Origin: Phycisphaerales bacterium
GTDB lineage: Bacteria > Planctomycetota > Phycisphaerae > Phycisphaerales > UBA1924
Length of the DNA: 64,000 nt
NCBI GenBank assembly: GCA_029260265.1
Contig: JAJDDO010000029.1
Location: forward strand, 81,203 to 145,202
Reading direction: 5' to 3'
The position numbers and the translations under genes are program-made. Below are positions 8,654-18,200 of this stretch, one piece after another (positions within the stretch are counted from its first letter, which is position 1; the number at the start of each line of letters is the position of its first letter). The notes beneath the pieces were generated by a model. The model was not told the origin of the DNA and searched no databases. It saw nothing but the letters and a program-made list of their open reading frames with translations.

Positions 8654-9539
8654 CACTTCGATGCCGGACTTTGTGGTGATCGGCGCTATGAAATGCGCGA
8701 CGAGTTCGCTGCACGATCAGCTTGATCGGCAGGATGGGATCTCGATGTCGGATCCGAAGGAGCCAAACTATTTTAGCGATGGGCCAAACTTCGCCAAGGG
8801 TATCGATTGGTATCGCTCGTTGTTTTCATCGATGCCGATCGGTGATCTCAAGGGTGAATCGAGCACGCACCTGACCAAGTATCCGGTTCATCCGGATGCA
8901 GCCGAGCGGATGCATGAATCGTTGCCGAATGCGAAGCTTCTCTATGTCATGCGTGATCCGATCAAGCGGCTGGTCTCTCAGTACATCCATGAATGGTCGC
9001 AGAGCACGATCAGCGGCGATATCAACCAGGCGATCCGTGAACATGCCAGGTTGATTTCGTACAGTTCGTACGCGATGCAACTGGACAAATACACTCGGTT
9101 TTATTCGCGCGGGCAGATACTCCCGGTTTTCTTTGAGCGGTTGATGAGTGAGCCACAGGCAGAGTTTGAGAGGATCTGTCGATTTGTCGGCTTCGATGGG
9201 ACGCCTGTTTGGGAGATTGAGGCGCAGGCACAGAATGCATCGGGGCAGCGGCAGCGGCGATCGGCGGGGCTCAACTCCGTTCTTGGTATTCCGGTCGTGC
9301 AACGCTTGCGGCGAACGCTCTTGCCGGAGGGGCTGCGGGACCGGATCAAATCTCGATGGACGATGAAGGAGCGGCCAAAGCTGAACGCCGAATCGTTGGA
9401 ATACCTGTACGGGGAACTTGATCCGGATATGAAACTGCTCGGAGAGATGCTCGGCAGGACGATTTCATGCGAACACTTTGCTGATTCGGTCACGGCGGGC
9501 TCAAGCCCGGAGTGGACCAATGTGGAGGCACGGCAATGA
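8640..9539 (+). CDS. Second sulfotransferase domain protein
   Basis: A 299-residue PAPS sulfotransferase of a different subfamily from the first one. The 5' loop VVIGAMKCATSSLHDQL (about residues 12-28) resembles heparan-sulfate and NodH-like enzymes, and the 3' phosphate motif is LYVMRDPIKRLVSQYIHEW (about residues 101-119). The ATG at 8640 is chosen because GGGGGTGG lies just upstream and the conserved domain starts 12 residues later. It overlaps the previous gene by 14 nt. Two unlike sulfotransferases in one run imply at least two sulfation sites on the glycan. Confidence 0.85.
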   Translation: MAERDTSMPDFVVIGAMKCATSSLHDQLDRQDGISMSDPKEPNYFSDGPNFAKGIDWYRSLFSSMPIGDLKGESSTHLTKYPVHPDAAERMHESLPNAKLLYVMRDPIKRLVSQYIHEWSQSTISGDINQAIREHARLISYSSYAMQLDKYTRFYSRGQILPVFFERLMSEPQAEFERICRFVGFDGTPVWEIEAQAQNASGQRQRRSAGLNSVLGIPVVQRLRRTLLPEGLRDRIKSRWTMKERPKLNAESLEYLYGELDPDMKLLGEMLGRTISCEHFADSVTAGSSPEWTNVEARQ

Positions 9540-10546
9540 GTTTGGATGTAGGCGTGATCGTCATCGGGCGAAATGAGGGCGAGCGCCTTCGGCGTTGCAT
9601 TGAGTCTTCGCTTCGGTCCACTGATCGGGTGGTGTATGTGGATTCTGGTTCGACAGACGGATCGGTTGAATACGCCGAGTCCGTGGGTGTGGAGGTGGTG
9701 GATCTTGATACTTCTATCCCGTTTACAGCAGCGAGGGCACGAAACGAGGGGGTGGCGAGGCTGCTGGCGAGATGGGACGCGGTGGGCTTGGTCCACATGA
9801 TTGATGGGGATTGCACCTTTGCGGATGGTTGGATCGAGGCGGCGGTTGCGTTTTTGCAAGAGCATCCGCGTGCGGGTGTAGTGTGTGGACGCCGGCGAGA
9901 ACGATTTCCTGAAGCGAGCAAGTACAATCGGCTCTGTGATCTGGAATGGGACACACCGATCGGCGAGGCAAAGTCCTGTGGGGGCGATGCGTTGTTTCGT
10001 GTAGAAGCATTCAACCAGGCGGGGGGGTACCGCTCGTCACTGATTGCTGGTGAGGAGCCCGAGTTGTGTGTGCGGATTCGTGGAAACGGGTGGACGGTGC
10101 ATCGGATCGATCATGAGATGACGCTTCACGATGCGGCGATGACTCGGTTCTCGCAGTTCTGGCAGCGTGCCAAGCGTGCAGGGCATGCATACGCCGAGGG
10201 TGCAGCGTTGCATGGAGCCGGTGTGGATCGGCATGGGGTGAAGCAGACACGATCTGCGATCGTCTGGGGGCTTGGACTTCCGATTCTTGGATTGGCACTC
10301 GGGTGGTGGACCTTTGGCCTTTCAATCATTGCGGTCTGTGGTTTGTTGTTCATGCAGGGATTCAGGATTCGTTCTTATGCCATCAAGCAAGGGCGATCGA
10401 AGAGCGATTCTGGGCTGCTTGCCGCATTCACAATGATGGCCAAGCCCGCCCAGGCGTTCGGGGCCATCTTGTATTGGCGGCGGAGACTTTTGAAACAGCA
10501 GGCGACGCTGATTGAGTACAAGGGCGGGGGAGATGAGGATGGATGA
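9536..10546 (+). CDS. Glycosyltransferase family 2
   Basis: A 336-residue GT-A transferase. VGVIVIGRNEGERLRRCIES opens the nucleotide-binding fold, VVYVDSGSTDGSVEYA follows, and HMIDGDCTFADGWI supplies the DxD-type metal site near residues 92-100. One or two hydrophobic segments around residues 243-280 suggest membrane association. The ATG at 9536 overlaps the stop of the sulfotransferase (ATGA) and has TGGAGG about 9 nt upstream. The donor sugar cannot be told from sequence. Confidence 0.85.
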   Translation: MSLDVGVIVIGRNEGERLRRCIESSLRSTDRVVYVDSGSTDGSVEYAESVGVEVVDLDTSIPFTAARARNEGVARLLARWDAVGLVHMIDGDCTFADGWIEAAVAFLQEHPRAGVVCGRRRERFPEASKYNRLCDLEWDTPIGEAKSCGGDALFRVEAFNQAGGYRSSLIAGEEPELCVRIRGNGWTVHRIDHEMTLHDAAMTRFSQFWQRAKRAGHAYAEGAALHGAGVDRHGVKQTRSAIVWGLGLPILGLALGWWTFGLSIIAVCGLLFMQGFRIRSYAIKQGRSKSDSGLLAAFTMMAKPAQAFGAILYWRRRLLKQQATLIEYKGGGDEDG

Positions 10547-11798
10547 AAGCGCAAGGATACTGTACATGTCCGGGACGCTGCCCGTTCGCTCGGAGACCTT
10601 TGTGTATCGAGAGATTCTGGCGCTCCGCTCGCTTGGGCTCGATGTGCGCACCGCTTCGGTGCATGCTCCGGTGCATGGGCTTGATGAGGGTGTGCTTGAC
10701 GAGATGGCAGCGAAGACAATCGAGATCTATTCTTCGGGCAAGCTGCAAGTCGGGCTTGATTCGCTTGGCGAGTTGTGCTCGCGTCCGGTGCGCACGATCG
10801 GAACCGTTTGGCGTGTAGGTATGGATGCATTGTTTTCACGCGATGTGCTCTTGAAACGGCGTCCAAAGGTGCTCTGGCAGGGATTTGCAGGCTTAGCACT
10901 TGCTCGCCGAGCTCGGCAGGTTGGGATCACACACATTCATGCGCACATGGCCCATGTGCCGACCACGATCGCGATGTATGCCTCGCGCCAGCTTGGTGTC
11001 TCGTTTAGTTTCACAGGACATGCGATTGATTTGTTTCCGAATCGCACGATGCTCGCCGAGAAGCTGCACCGGGCGGCGTTTGTGAACTGCATCAGCCACT
11101 GGCATCGGCGATTCTATCAATCTATACATCAACGCGACGATGAAGAGTATCCGATCGTGCGGTGCGGAGTTGATACTGGTAAGTATCCGACAACCCCGGC
11201 GCCGGGCGGCGACGAGCTCGCCGTGTTCTCGGTTGGGCGGCTGGTTGAGAAGAAGGGATTCGATGTCCTTATTGATGCTGCGAGGATTCTTGCGGAAGCA
11301 GGAGAAACATCCATGAGGGTGACGATCGCGGGAGGAGGGCCGGAGGACGAGCGGCTCAAAGAAATGGTCGAGGCGTTGCCCAAAGATGCTAAGGTCGAGC
11401 TCATCGGCGAGATCGACAACGATATGGTGATGGAGATGATGAACAATGCCGATGTGTTCGCATTGCCCTGCCGTGTTGCCCGATCAGGTGATCGCGACGG
11501 GATTCCGGTGGTGCTCATGGAGGCGATGGCACGCGGAAGGTGTGTAATCTCTGGGGGGCTTGAGACGATTGCGGAGCTGATCGAGGATGGCGTAAGCGGG
11601 GTGATGATCCCGCCGGGGGATCTTGATCATCTGGTCGATTCGTTGAAGAAGCTGGGCAACGATCGGGGGATGGTCGATGATCTAGGCAGGGCGGCAAGGC
11701 GGAGGATCGAGGACGAGTTCGACCTTCATATCAACGCCAAGCGGATTATTCAGACCATGCTTGCACACGGAGTCTTGAAGCAATGGGATCAGCAATGA
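10539..11798 (+). CDS. Glycosyltransferase family 4 (colanic-acid/EPS type)
   Basis: A 419-residue GT-B enzyme. The N-terminal LPVRSETFVYREILALRSL is the usual opening of WcaL/EpsF-like transferases. The donor domain holds FSVGRLVEKKGFDVLIDAA (about residues 230-248) and later EAMARGRCVISGGLETIAEL with the E-x7-E type catalytic region. A GGGGGAG element 6 nt before ATG 10539 supports this start, with ATG 10533 as an alternative. It overlaps the previous gene by 8 nt and the next by 4 nt (ATGA at 11795). Confidence 0.83.
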   Translation: MDESARILYMSGTLPVRSETFVYREILALRSLGLDVRTASVHAPVHGLDEGVLDEMAAKTIEIYSSGKLQVGLDSLGELCSRPVRTIGTVWRVGMDALFSRDVLLKRRPKVLWQGFAGLALARRARQVGITHIHAHMAHVPTTIAMYASRQLGVSFSFTGHAIDLFPNRTMLAEKLHRAAFVNCISHWHRRFYQSIHQRDDEEYPIVRCGVDTGKYPTTPAPGGDELAVFSVGRLVEKKGFDVLIDAARILAEAGETSMRVTIAGGGPEDERLKEMVEALPKDAKVELIGEIDNDMVMEMMNNADVFALPCRVARSGDRDGIPVVLMEAMARGRCVISGGLETIAELIEDGVSGVMIPPGDLDHLVDSLKKLGNDRGMVDDLGRAARRRIEDEFDLHINAKRIIQTMLAHGVLKQWDQQ

Positions 11799-12805
11799 GT
11801 ACAGATACGCAATCAGCATGTGCAAGGCCTTCGCGCCGGTATCTGGTGGTGACACCTTGCCGCAATGAAGAGGAGTACATTCAGACCACGATCGACACGA
11901 TGGCAGCGCAATCGGTGCTTCCAGCATGCTGGGTGATTGTGGATGATGGTTCGACGGATAGGACACCGGAGATTTTGCGCCAGGCTACGGAGACGTACCC
12001 GTGGATTCATGTCGTCGAGCGAGCGGATCGAGGGGAGCGTGCGGTCGGCCCGGGTGTGATCCAGGCCTTCAACGACGGGGTGGCGAGTGTTGACCTCCAT
12101 GATTTTGATTATGTGTGTAAGCTCGACGGTGACCTCGGGCTGCCCGAGCGTTATTTCGAGGTGCTGATGGAGCACATGGAGAGCAATCCGTTGATCGGCA
12201 ATATGTCCGGCAAGACCTACATCCCGACCGAAGCGGGCAAATGGGTATCAGAACGGATGGGCGATGAGAACGCGATCGGGGCATCAAAGTTTTACCGGGT
12301 GGAGTGTTTCCGAGACATCGGCGGTTTTGTTCCGCGGGCGAGTTGGGATGGGATCGACGGGCACACATGCCGAATGATGGGTTGGATCGCGGGTTCGTTG
12401 GATCTCGAAGAGATCAGGCTCAAGCACTATCGGCCGCAGGGTTCGAGTCAGCATGGGATTTGGACCGGGCGCAAGCGGTGGGGGCGTGGGAAGTATTTCA
12501 TGGGCTCGTCGCTGCTGTATGTGTTCGCCGTATCGGTTTTTCGTATGGGTGAGCGGCCGTTTGTGATCGGCGGGCTTGGCATTCTGTGGGGGTACCTCCA
12601 TGCGTTGATCACACGCGCGGAGCGGTATGACAACCCCGCGTATCTCCGGTATTTCCGTCGCTATGAGATGAGTTCGCTTTTTCGTGGAAAGCGGAAGACC
12701 CTCGCGCGTGCGAACGAGCAGATTTTGGCCGATGCCCAAGCAACGGATGATCCTCGTTTTGTGAAAGATGATGGGTGTGCATGCGCGGAAAGCAAGGTCG
12801 CATGA
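11795..12805 (+). CDS. Glycosyltransferase family 2
   Basis: A 336-residue GT-A enzyme. YLVVTPCRNEEEYIQTTIDT and WVIVDDGSTDRTPEIL form the nucleotide-binding half, with YVCKLDGDLGLPERYFE (DGD metal site, about residues 103-119). C-terminal hydrophobic segments follow the conserved RLKHYRPQGSSQHG block. The start at 11795 is inside ATGA with the previous stop and has GGGA 6 nt upstream. ATG 11783 in frame is a possible earlier start. It belongs to the same coupled operon as its neighbours. Confidence 0.84.
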   Translation: MSTDTQSACARPSRRYLVVTPCRNEEEYIQTTIDTMAAQSVLPACWVIVDDGSTDRTPEILRQATETYPWIHVVERADRGERAVGPGVIQAFNDGVASVDLHDFDYVCKLDGDLGLPERYFEVLMEHMESNPLIGNMSGKTYIPTEAGKWVSERMGDENAIGASKFYRVECFRDIGGFVPRASWDGIDGHTCRMMGWIAGSLDLEEIRLKHYRPQGSSQHGIWTGRKRWGRGKYFMGSSLLYVFAVSVFRMGERPFVIGGLGILWGYLHALITRAERYDNPAYLRYFRRYEMSSLFRGKRKTLARANEQILADAQATDDPRFVKDDGCACAESKVA

Positions 12806-13278
12806 GCGGGGAATCTGTGAAATCGAATCGTCTCAAGAAGGTGCTCGCGGTCTCTTCTGGGGGCGGGCATTGGATTGAACTGATGAGGATCGTGCCCGCA
12901 TTTGAGGGGTGCAGGGTCACCTATGTCACTGTTGAGACCAGCTATCGATCGCAGGTTGAGGGAGCCCGGTTCAGGGTGGTGCTGGATGCAACACGCTGGA
13001 ACAAGGTCAAACTGGCATTGATGCTCCTGCAGATGATCTGGGTGTTGGCCAGCGAGCGCCCGGATGTGGTGATCTCTACCGGAGCAGCTCCTGGGTACTT
13101 TGCGGTTCGGCTTGGGAAGATGTTTGGTGCACGGACAGTTTGGGTGGATTCGATGGCCAATATTGATGAACTCTCAAGCTCGGGTCAACGGATCGGCAAG
13201 CATGCGGATTTGTGGCTGACACAGTGGGAGCATCTCGCGGAGCCGAATGGACCGATGTACCGGGGGGGTGTGCTTTGA
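12802..13278 (+). CDS. Alg14/PssD-like glycosyltransferase subunit
   Basis: A 158-residue protein matching the membrane-anchoring partner of a split GT28-type transferase. LAVSSGGGHWIELMRI at the N-terminus is the glycine loop of Alg14/PssD/CpsF proteins, and VVISTGAAPGYFAVRLGK is the family's second motif. A hydrophobic stretch near residues 65-80 (LALMLLQMIWVLA) is the likely membrane contact. In this family the protein works with the Alg13-like protein encoded next to complete one active transferase. The start overlaps the previous stop (ATGA). Confidence 0.83.
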   Translation: MSGESVKSNRLKKVLAVSSGGGHWIELMRIVPAFEGCRVTYVTVETSYRSQVEGARFRVVLDATRWNKVKLALMLLQMIWVLASERPDVVISTGAAPGYFAVRLGKMFGARTVWVDSMANIDELSSSGQRIGKHADLWLTQWEHLAEPNGPMYRGGVL

Positions 13279-13766
13279 TCTTTGTGACCGTTGGGCATCA
13301 GATGGCGTTCGACCGATTGATCCGTGCGGTCGATCAGTGGGCCGGCGAGCGTGGGCGTGATGATGTGATCGCCCAAATCGGAGAGACGGAATATCAACCC
13401 AAGCATCTGGAGTTCCATGAGCAGCTTGATCCTGAGCGGTTTCGGGCACTGGTCGCGAAGGCCGACGCGGTGATCGCGCATGCTGGGACCGGGACGATTT
13501 TTACAGCCCTTGAGCTTGGGACCCCGATCCTGGTGATGCCGAGGCGGGGGGATCTGATGGAAACCCGGAATGATCATCAGATCGCGACCGCCAAGAGATT
13601 CGAGGCGCTCGGCAAGGTGGATGTAGCGATGGATGAGGTTCAACTCGCAGAAAGGCTCGATCGGTTGGGAGATCTGGAAACGCACGAGGTAATCAGCACA
13701 AACGCATCCGCGGAGTTGATTGAGGCCCTGAGGGGCTTCATCCACGGCGAGAATGAGCCGAAATAG
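13275..13766 (+). CDS. Alg13/PssE-like glycosyltransferase subunit, TTG start
   Basis: A 163-residue donor-binding partner of the preceding Alg14-like protein. IFVTVGHQMAFDRLIRAV is the family's N-terminus, and ADAVIAHAGTGTIFTALELG (about residues 65-84) is the nucleotide-sugar binding loop shared with MurG and Alg13. I start it at TTG 13275: the family normally begins just before this residue, the TTG overlaps the preceding stop (TTGA), and seven G lie 6 nt upstream as a ribosome binding site. The frame is open further upstream but without family similarity. The split pair fits one sugar transfer in the locus. Confidence 0.82.
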   Translation: MIFVTVGHQMAFDRLIRAVDQWAGERGRDDVIAQIGETEYQPKHLEFHEQLDPERFRALVAKADAVIAHAGTGTIFTALELGTPILVMPRRGDLMETRNDHQIATAKRFEALGKVDVAMDEVQLAERLDRLGDLETHEVISTNASAELIEALRGFIHGENEPK

Positions 13767-13850
13767 GTGACAAGAATGAACACATTCCCCGGCGGCAGCG
13801 TACGCTATCGGACGGGATTGAGTGAAATTGGTAGCTGAAGGAAAGAACAG

Positions 13851-15206
13851 ATGACGCACACGATGGCAGATCACGCAGCGGCACTTCAAGAGAAAATTAG
13901 CAACAAATCCGCAATCGTAGGGGTTGTTGGGCTCGGGTATGTAGGGCTCCCGCTCGCGGATGCTCTGCACACTGGGGGGCTTGGCATCCTTGGATTTGAT
14001 GTTGATCCCTCCAAGATCGAGATGATCGCCAAGGGCGAGAGTTACCTCAAGCATCTGGGCGCGGATATGACCGAGAGGCTTGGGGCGTCGGGCAAGTTTG
14101 ATGCAACGACTGACTTCAGTCGGCTCGATGAGCCGGATGTGATTCTGGTGTGTGTCCCGACCCCGGTTGGGCCGCATCTTGAACCAGATTTGTCGTATGT
14201 GATCCAGACCGCTCAAGACATCGGTGCGCGTTTGCGCCCCGGGCAGCTGGTTGTGCTTGAATCAACAACTTACCCGGGCACCACCGAGCAGGATTTTCTT
14301 CCCGCGATGTTGAAGGCAGCAGAAGAGAACGGGCGTGGAACCTTTGAGGTCGGCAAGGATGTGTTTGTCGCGTTCTCACCCGAGCGCGAAGATCCGGGGC
14401 GAAAGTCTCATACGACCACCACGATTCCGAAGTTAGTCGGAGGGGTCGGGGAGGCATCAACGGAGTTGGCAGCATCCGTGTACGAGTTGGGTGTGGACTC
14501 GGTGGTCAAGGTCAGCACCGCCCAGGTTGCGGAGGCGGCCAAGATCCTCGAGAATGTATTCCGTGCGATCAACATCGCGATGGTGAATGAACTCAAGATT
14601 GTCTTTGATGCGATGGATATCGATGTATGGGAGGTCATCCAGGCCGCGTCAACCAAACCCTTCGGGTTTATGCCGTTCTATCCCGGCCCTGGGCTCGGTG
14701 GACACTGCATCCCTATCGACCCGTTCTATCTGACATGGAAGGCGCGTGAGCATGGGCATGTGACCCGGTTTATTGAGCTTGCGGGCGAGATCAATCGCGG
14801 GATGCCTGAGTTCGTGGTTTCTAAGGTTGCTGAGGCGCTCAACGATGACGAAAAATCCATCAAGGGTTCGAACATCATGGTTGTCGGGCTTGCTTATAAA
14901 CCGAATGTTGATGACACCCGCGAGACGCCTGCAGCAGAAATTATCGAGCTGCTTGCTGGGCGTGGAGCGAGGGTCAGCTATCACGATCCGCATGTGCCGA
15001 GCTTCCCTTCCATGAGGAACTACGATTTCTCGATGGACTCGGTGGCGCTCGACCAATCTACGCTCGAAGCGGCGGACTGTGTTGTGATTGTGACCGATCA
15101 TGCGATCACCGATTGGGAATCAATCGGGAAACACGCATCGCTTGTTGTCGATACACGCAACGCCATGGCTGGATCAGAGCACAACGCTCGAATCGTCAAA
15201 GCCTAA
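13851..15206 (+). CDS. UDP-N-acetylhexosamine 6-dehydrogenase (WbpA/TviB type)
   Basis: A 451-residue NAD-dependent nucleotide-sugar dehydrogenase that oxidises C6 of UDP-GlcNAc or UDP-ManNAc to the uronic acid. The N-terminal Rossmann motif is VGVVGLGYVGLPLADAL (about residues 23-39). The catalytic cysteine lies in GPGLGGHCIPIDPFYLTWK near residue 287, and GLAYKPNVDDTRETPA lies in the UDP-binding C-terminal domain. The motifs fit the WbpA/TviB group better than UDP-glucose dehydrogenase. It follows the Alg13-like gene by 84 nt and precedes the NRPS by only 15 nt, so uronate formation and the NRPS are probably co-expressed. Confidence 0.86.
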   Translation: MTHTMADHAAALQEKISNKSAIVGVVGLGYVGLPLADALHTGGLGILGFDVDPSKIEMIAKGESYLKHLGADMTERLGASGKFDATTDFSRLDEPDVILVCVPTPVGPHLEPDLSYVIQTAQDIGARLRPGQLVVLESTTYPGTTEQDFLPAMLKAAEENGRGTFEVGKDVFVAFSPEREDPGRKSHTTTTIPKLVGGVGEASTELAASVYELGVDSVVKVSTAQVAEAAKILENVFRAINIAMVNELKIVFDAMDIDVWEVIQAASTKPFGFMPFYPGPGLGGHCIPIDPFYLTWKAREHGHVTRFIELAGEINRGMPEFVVSKVAEALNDDEKSIKGSNIMVVGLAYKPNVDDTRETPAAEIIELLAGRGARVSYHDPHVPSFPSMRNYDFSMDSVALDQSTLEAADCVVIVTDHAITDWESIGKHASLVVDTRNAMAGSEHNARIVKA

Positions 15207-15221
15207 GGGCGAACGAGGAGA

Positions 15222-18200
15222 GTGCGGGGGATCGGATTGGTTGATTCAATGCTCAACCCGATGCGTGTGCACGAGGTCTTCGAGTCGATCGTTGCGCAAT
15301 ATCCGGAGAAAACTGCGGTTGTCTGTGGCGGAGATCGGATCAGTTATCGCGATCTCAACTCACGAGCCAATCAGCTTGCGCATCATCTCCTCGATCTGGG
15401 TCTGGAGCGAGAAGGCTTTGTTGCGCTCGCGATGCCGAAGTCATGTGACTTGATCGTGGCGATGTTGGGTATTTTAAAGGCCGGCGGTGCCTATGTGCCG
15501 CTCGGCGAGAACTTCCCCATTGCCAAACTCCGAGAAATCATTCATGATGCAGGCTGCACGATCGCGGTCGGTCAACGCGGGCATCTGGACGAGCTTTGGA
15601 CGGCGCATGAAACGCTTGTTCTGCTCGACGATGCCTCCGCGTGCGAAGAATCAAATCCGGTAACACATGGCGATCCGCGAGATCTTGCGTATGTGCTCTA
15701 TACATCCGGGTCGACCGGTGAGCCAAAGGGTGTGCAGGTCGAGCACGCGGGCGTTGTGCGGCTGGTGGTTGGGCAGGACTATATGCCATTTGATGCCGAG
15801 ACCAATCACTTCTTTATGGGGCCAATTTCCTTTGATCTTTCTACCCTCGGGATTTACGGGCCGGTTCTCAACGGGTCGACCATGGTCATCGTTGCTGACT
15901 TGATCCCGGACGCTGCTCAGTTGGAAGAGTTGATCCGCCGGGAGGATGTGCGTGCTGGCATGGTGATCTTTGGGCTGTTCGCATCATTGATAGAGGCGCG
16001 GCCGAAGATGTTTGAGACGATGTCGACGGTGGTCGTAGGTGGTGAAGCGGTAACCGCATCGGTGATGCGGCGGGCGATGGATGCGATGCCGAACACCCGA
16101 TTTGTGAATGGTTATGGCCCCACCGAGGCGACGGTTTTATCGACCACCTACCAGATCGAATCAATCGGGATCGATGCACCGGCGACGATACCGATCGGAA
16201 AACCCTTGGCGGGCATGACACATGTTGTGGTGGATTCAGAGTTGATGCCTGTCGAGCAAGGGGAGCTTGGTGAGTTGTGCATGATCGGTGTAGGGCTTGC
16301 TCGCGGGTACCTTAATCGCGAAGAGCTCACACGCGAAAAGTTCCCAACCATCGATGTGGGAAATGATCATCGCGTGCGTGTCTACCGGACCGGGGATCGG
16401 GTCTATGAGCTGCCAAGCGGGGATATTGTGTTCGATGGACGGATTGATCAGCAGGTCAAGATTCGTGGATTCCGAATCGAGTTGGGTGCGATTGAGGCGG
16501 CGATAGAGAGGCTTTCTGCGGTGCACTCCGCAGCGGTTATCGCTGTAGGCGACGGTGCATCCGCGATTCTTGTTGCGTGCGTGGTTGGCGAGTATGGTGA
16601 TGAATCTTCGGTCCTGGATGCTCTCGATGGGCAGCTTACTGAATACATGATGCCTGATCGGGTGATGCTCATGGATTCGTTTGAGGTGACCGCAAATGGG
16701 AAAATAGATAAGAGTGCGCTCGTCGAACGGGTTTCCCGCGAGTTGAATACCAAGCAGCGCTCAGCGTACTGCTCTCCACATACTTCTACTGAAAAAACAC
16801 TATGCTCACTCTGGGAACAGCTGCTCGGGCATGAGCGGGTTGGTGTAGATGATTCGTTTATTGGGCTTGGCGGGCACAGCCTGCGTGCGGTGGTGCTGTG
16901 TTCTCGTGTGCGAGATCAGTTGGGTGTTGAGCTGCCCGTTTCTGTGGTTTTTTCAAATCCTAGCGTCCGTCAACTCGGCGTTTGGATTGATAACGCGGTC
17001 TCGACAGGGGTGGCGATCGAGACTATTGAAGCTGTTGATCGGAAAGGATTCTTGCCGACCTCCTATCACCAAGAGCGGTTATGGATGCACGACAAAATCC
17101 ATCCGTTTGATCCGAGCTACAACATTTCAATGCGTCTGCACTTTGCTGGTGATCTTGATGAGCAAGCGATGCAGAATGCGTGGCGTGCACTTCACCAGAG
17201 GCATGAAATCTTGCGGACACGCATTTTGGGTTCAGAGCAGGTTGTTCTCGGCATGGATGAGTTCGAACCCGCATTTAGATTGGAGGACGCGGTCGGCGAG
17301 CAAGAGATGGACGCTGCTCAGCGGCGTGAGTTCTCACGAGTGTTTGATCTCGAATCGGTGCCACTCGCGAGGATCTGTGTGTACAAGATGCGTTCGGGTA
17401 GGGCCGTACTCGCGATTACAATCCACCACATTATTTCTGACGCGTGGTCGTGCGAGATTCTTCGGCGAGAGCTTGAAGAGTTCTACGCGGCAGAGATTCA
17501 AGGGCGTGAGCCAATATTGGACAAGTTGAGTGTGCAGTATGCAGACTACGCTCACTGGCAGCGTCGTCGTGCGGAGACAGATGAGTACAAAGAGAAGCTT
17601 GGATACTGGACGGAAAAACTCAGGGACGCACGCTCGACTGATCTTCCCGCGGATTCTGTGCGATCAAGCCAGATTCAGAACGCTGGCGATCGGGTTCAGA
17701 TGGACCTGCCTGAAAAACTCGTTGCCGATATCCGTCGGCTTGCTTGCGAGCGTTCGGTAACGACAAACGCCGTTCTGCTTGGCGCGTTCAACGCATGGCT
17801 CCATAGGCTGGTTGGCGACAAGGATGTGGTAATCGGGATGCCAATTGCCAATAGAGAACACTCATCGCTTGAAGGGCTGATCGGATTCTTTATGGATACC
17901 GTGCCGCTGAGGACTCCGGTTGCAGACTGTGACACTTTCGGCGATGTGGTAACGCATACCGCTCAGGAGCTGTGGGAGTCTGTTGACCGGTGCGAGGTCG
18001 CGTTTCAGCATCAGATTGAAGCGATCGGAGGGCACGCGGAAGCGGGGCGGAACCCGGTCTTTGAAATCTTCTTTAACTACATCGCGTTGCAGCTTCGTGG
18101 AGCAGGTGGCAAGTACCTCTCGTTCGATGAACAAGAGATCGATAACAAGACGGCCAAGTTTGATCTGACCTGCTACATCTTTGATGATGAGAAAGCGATG

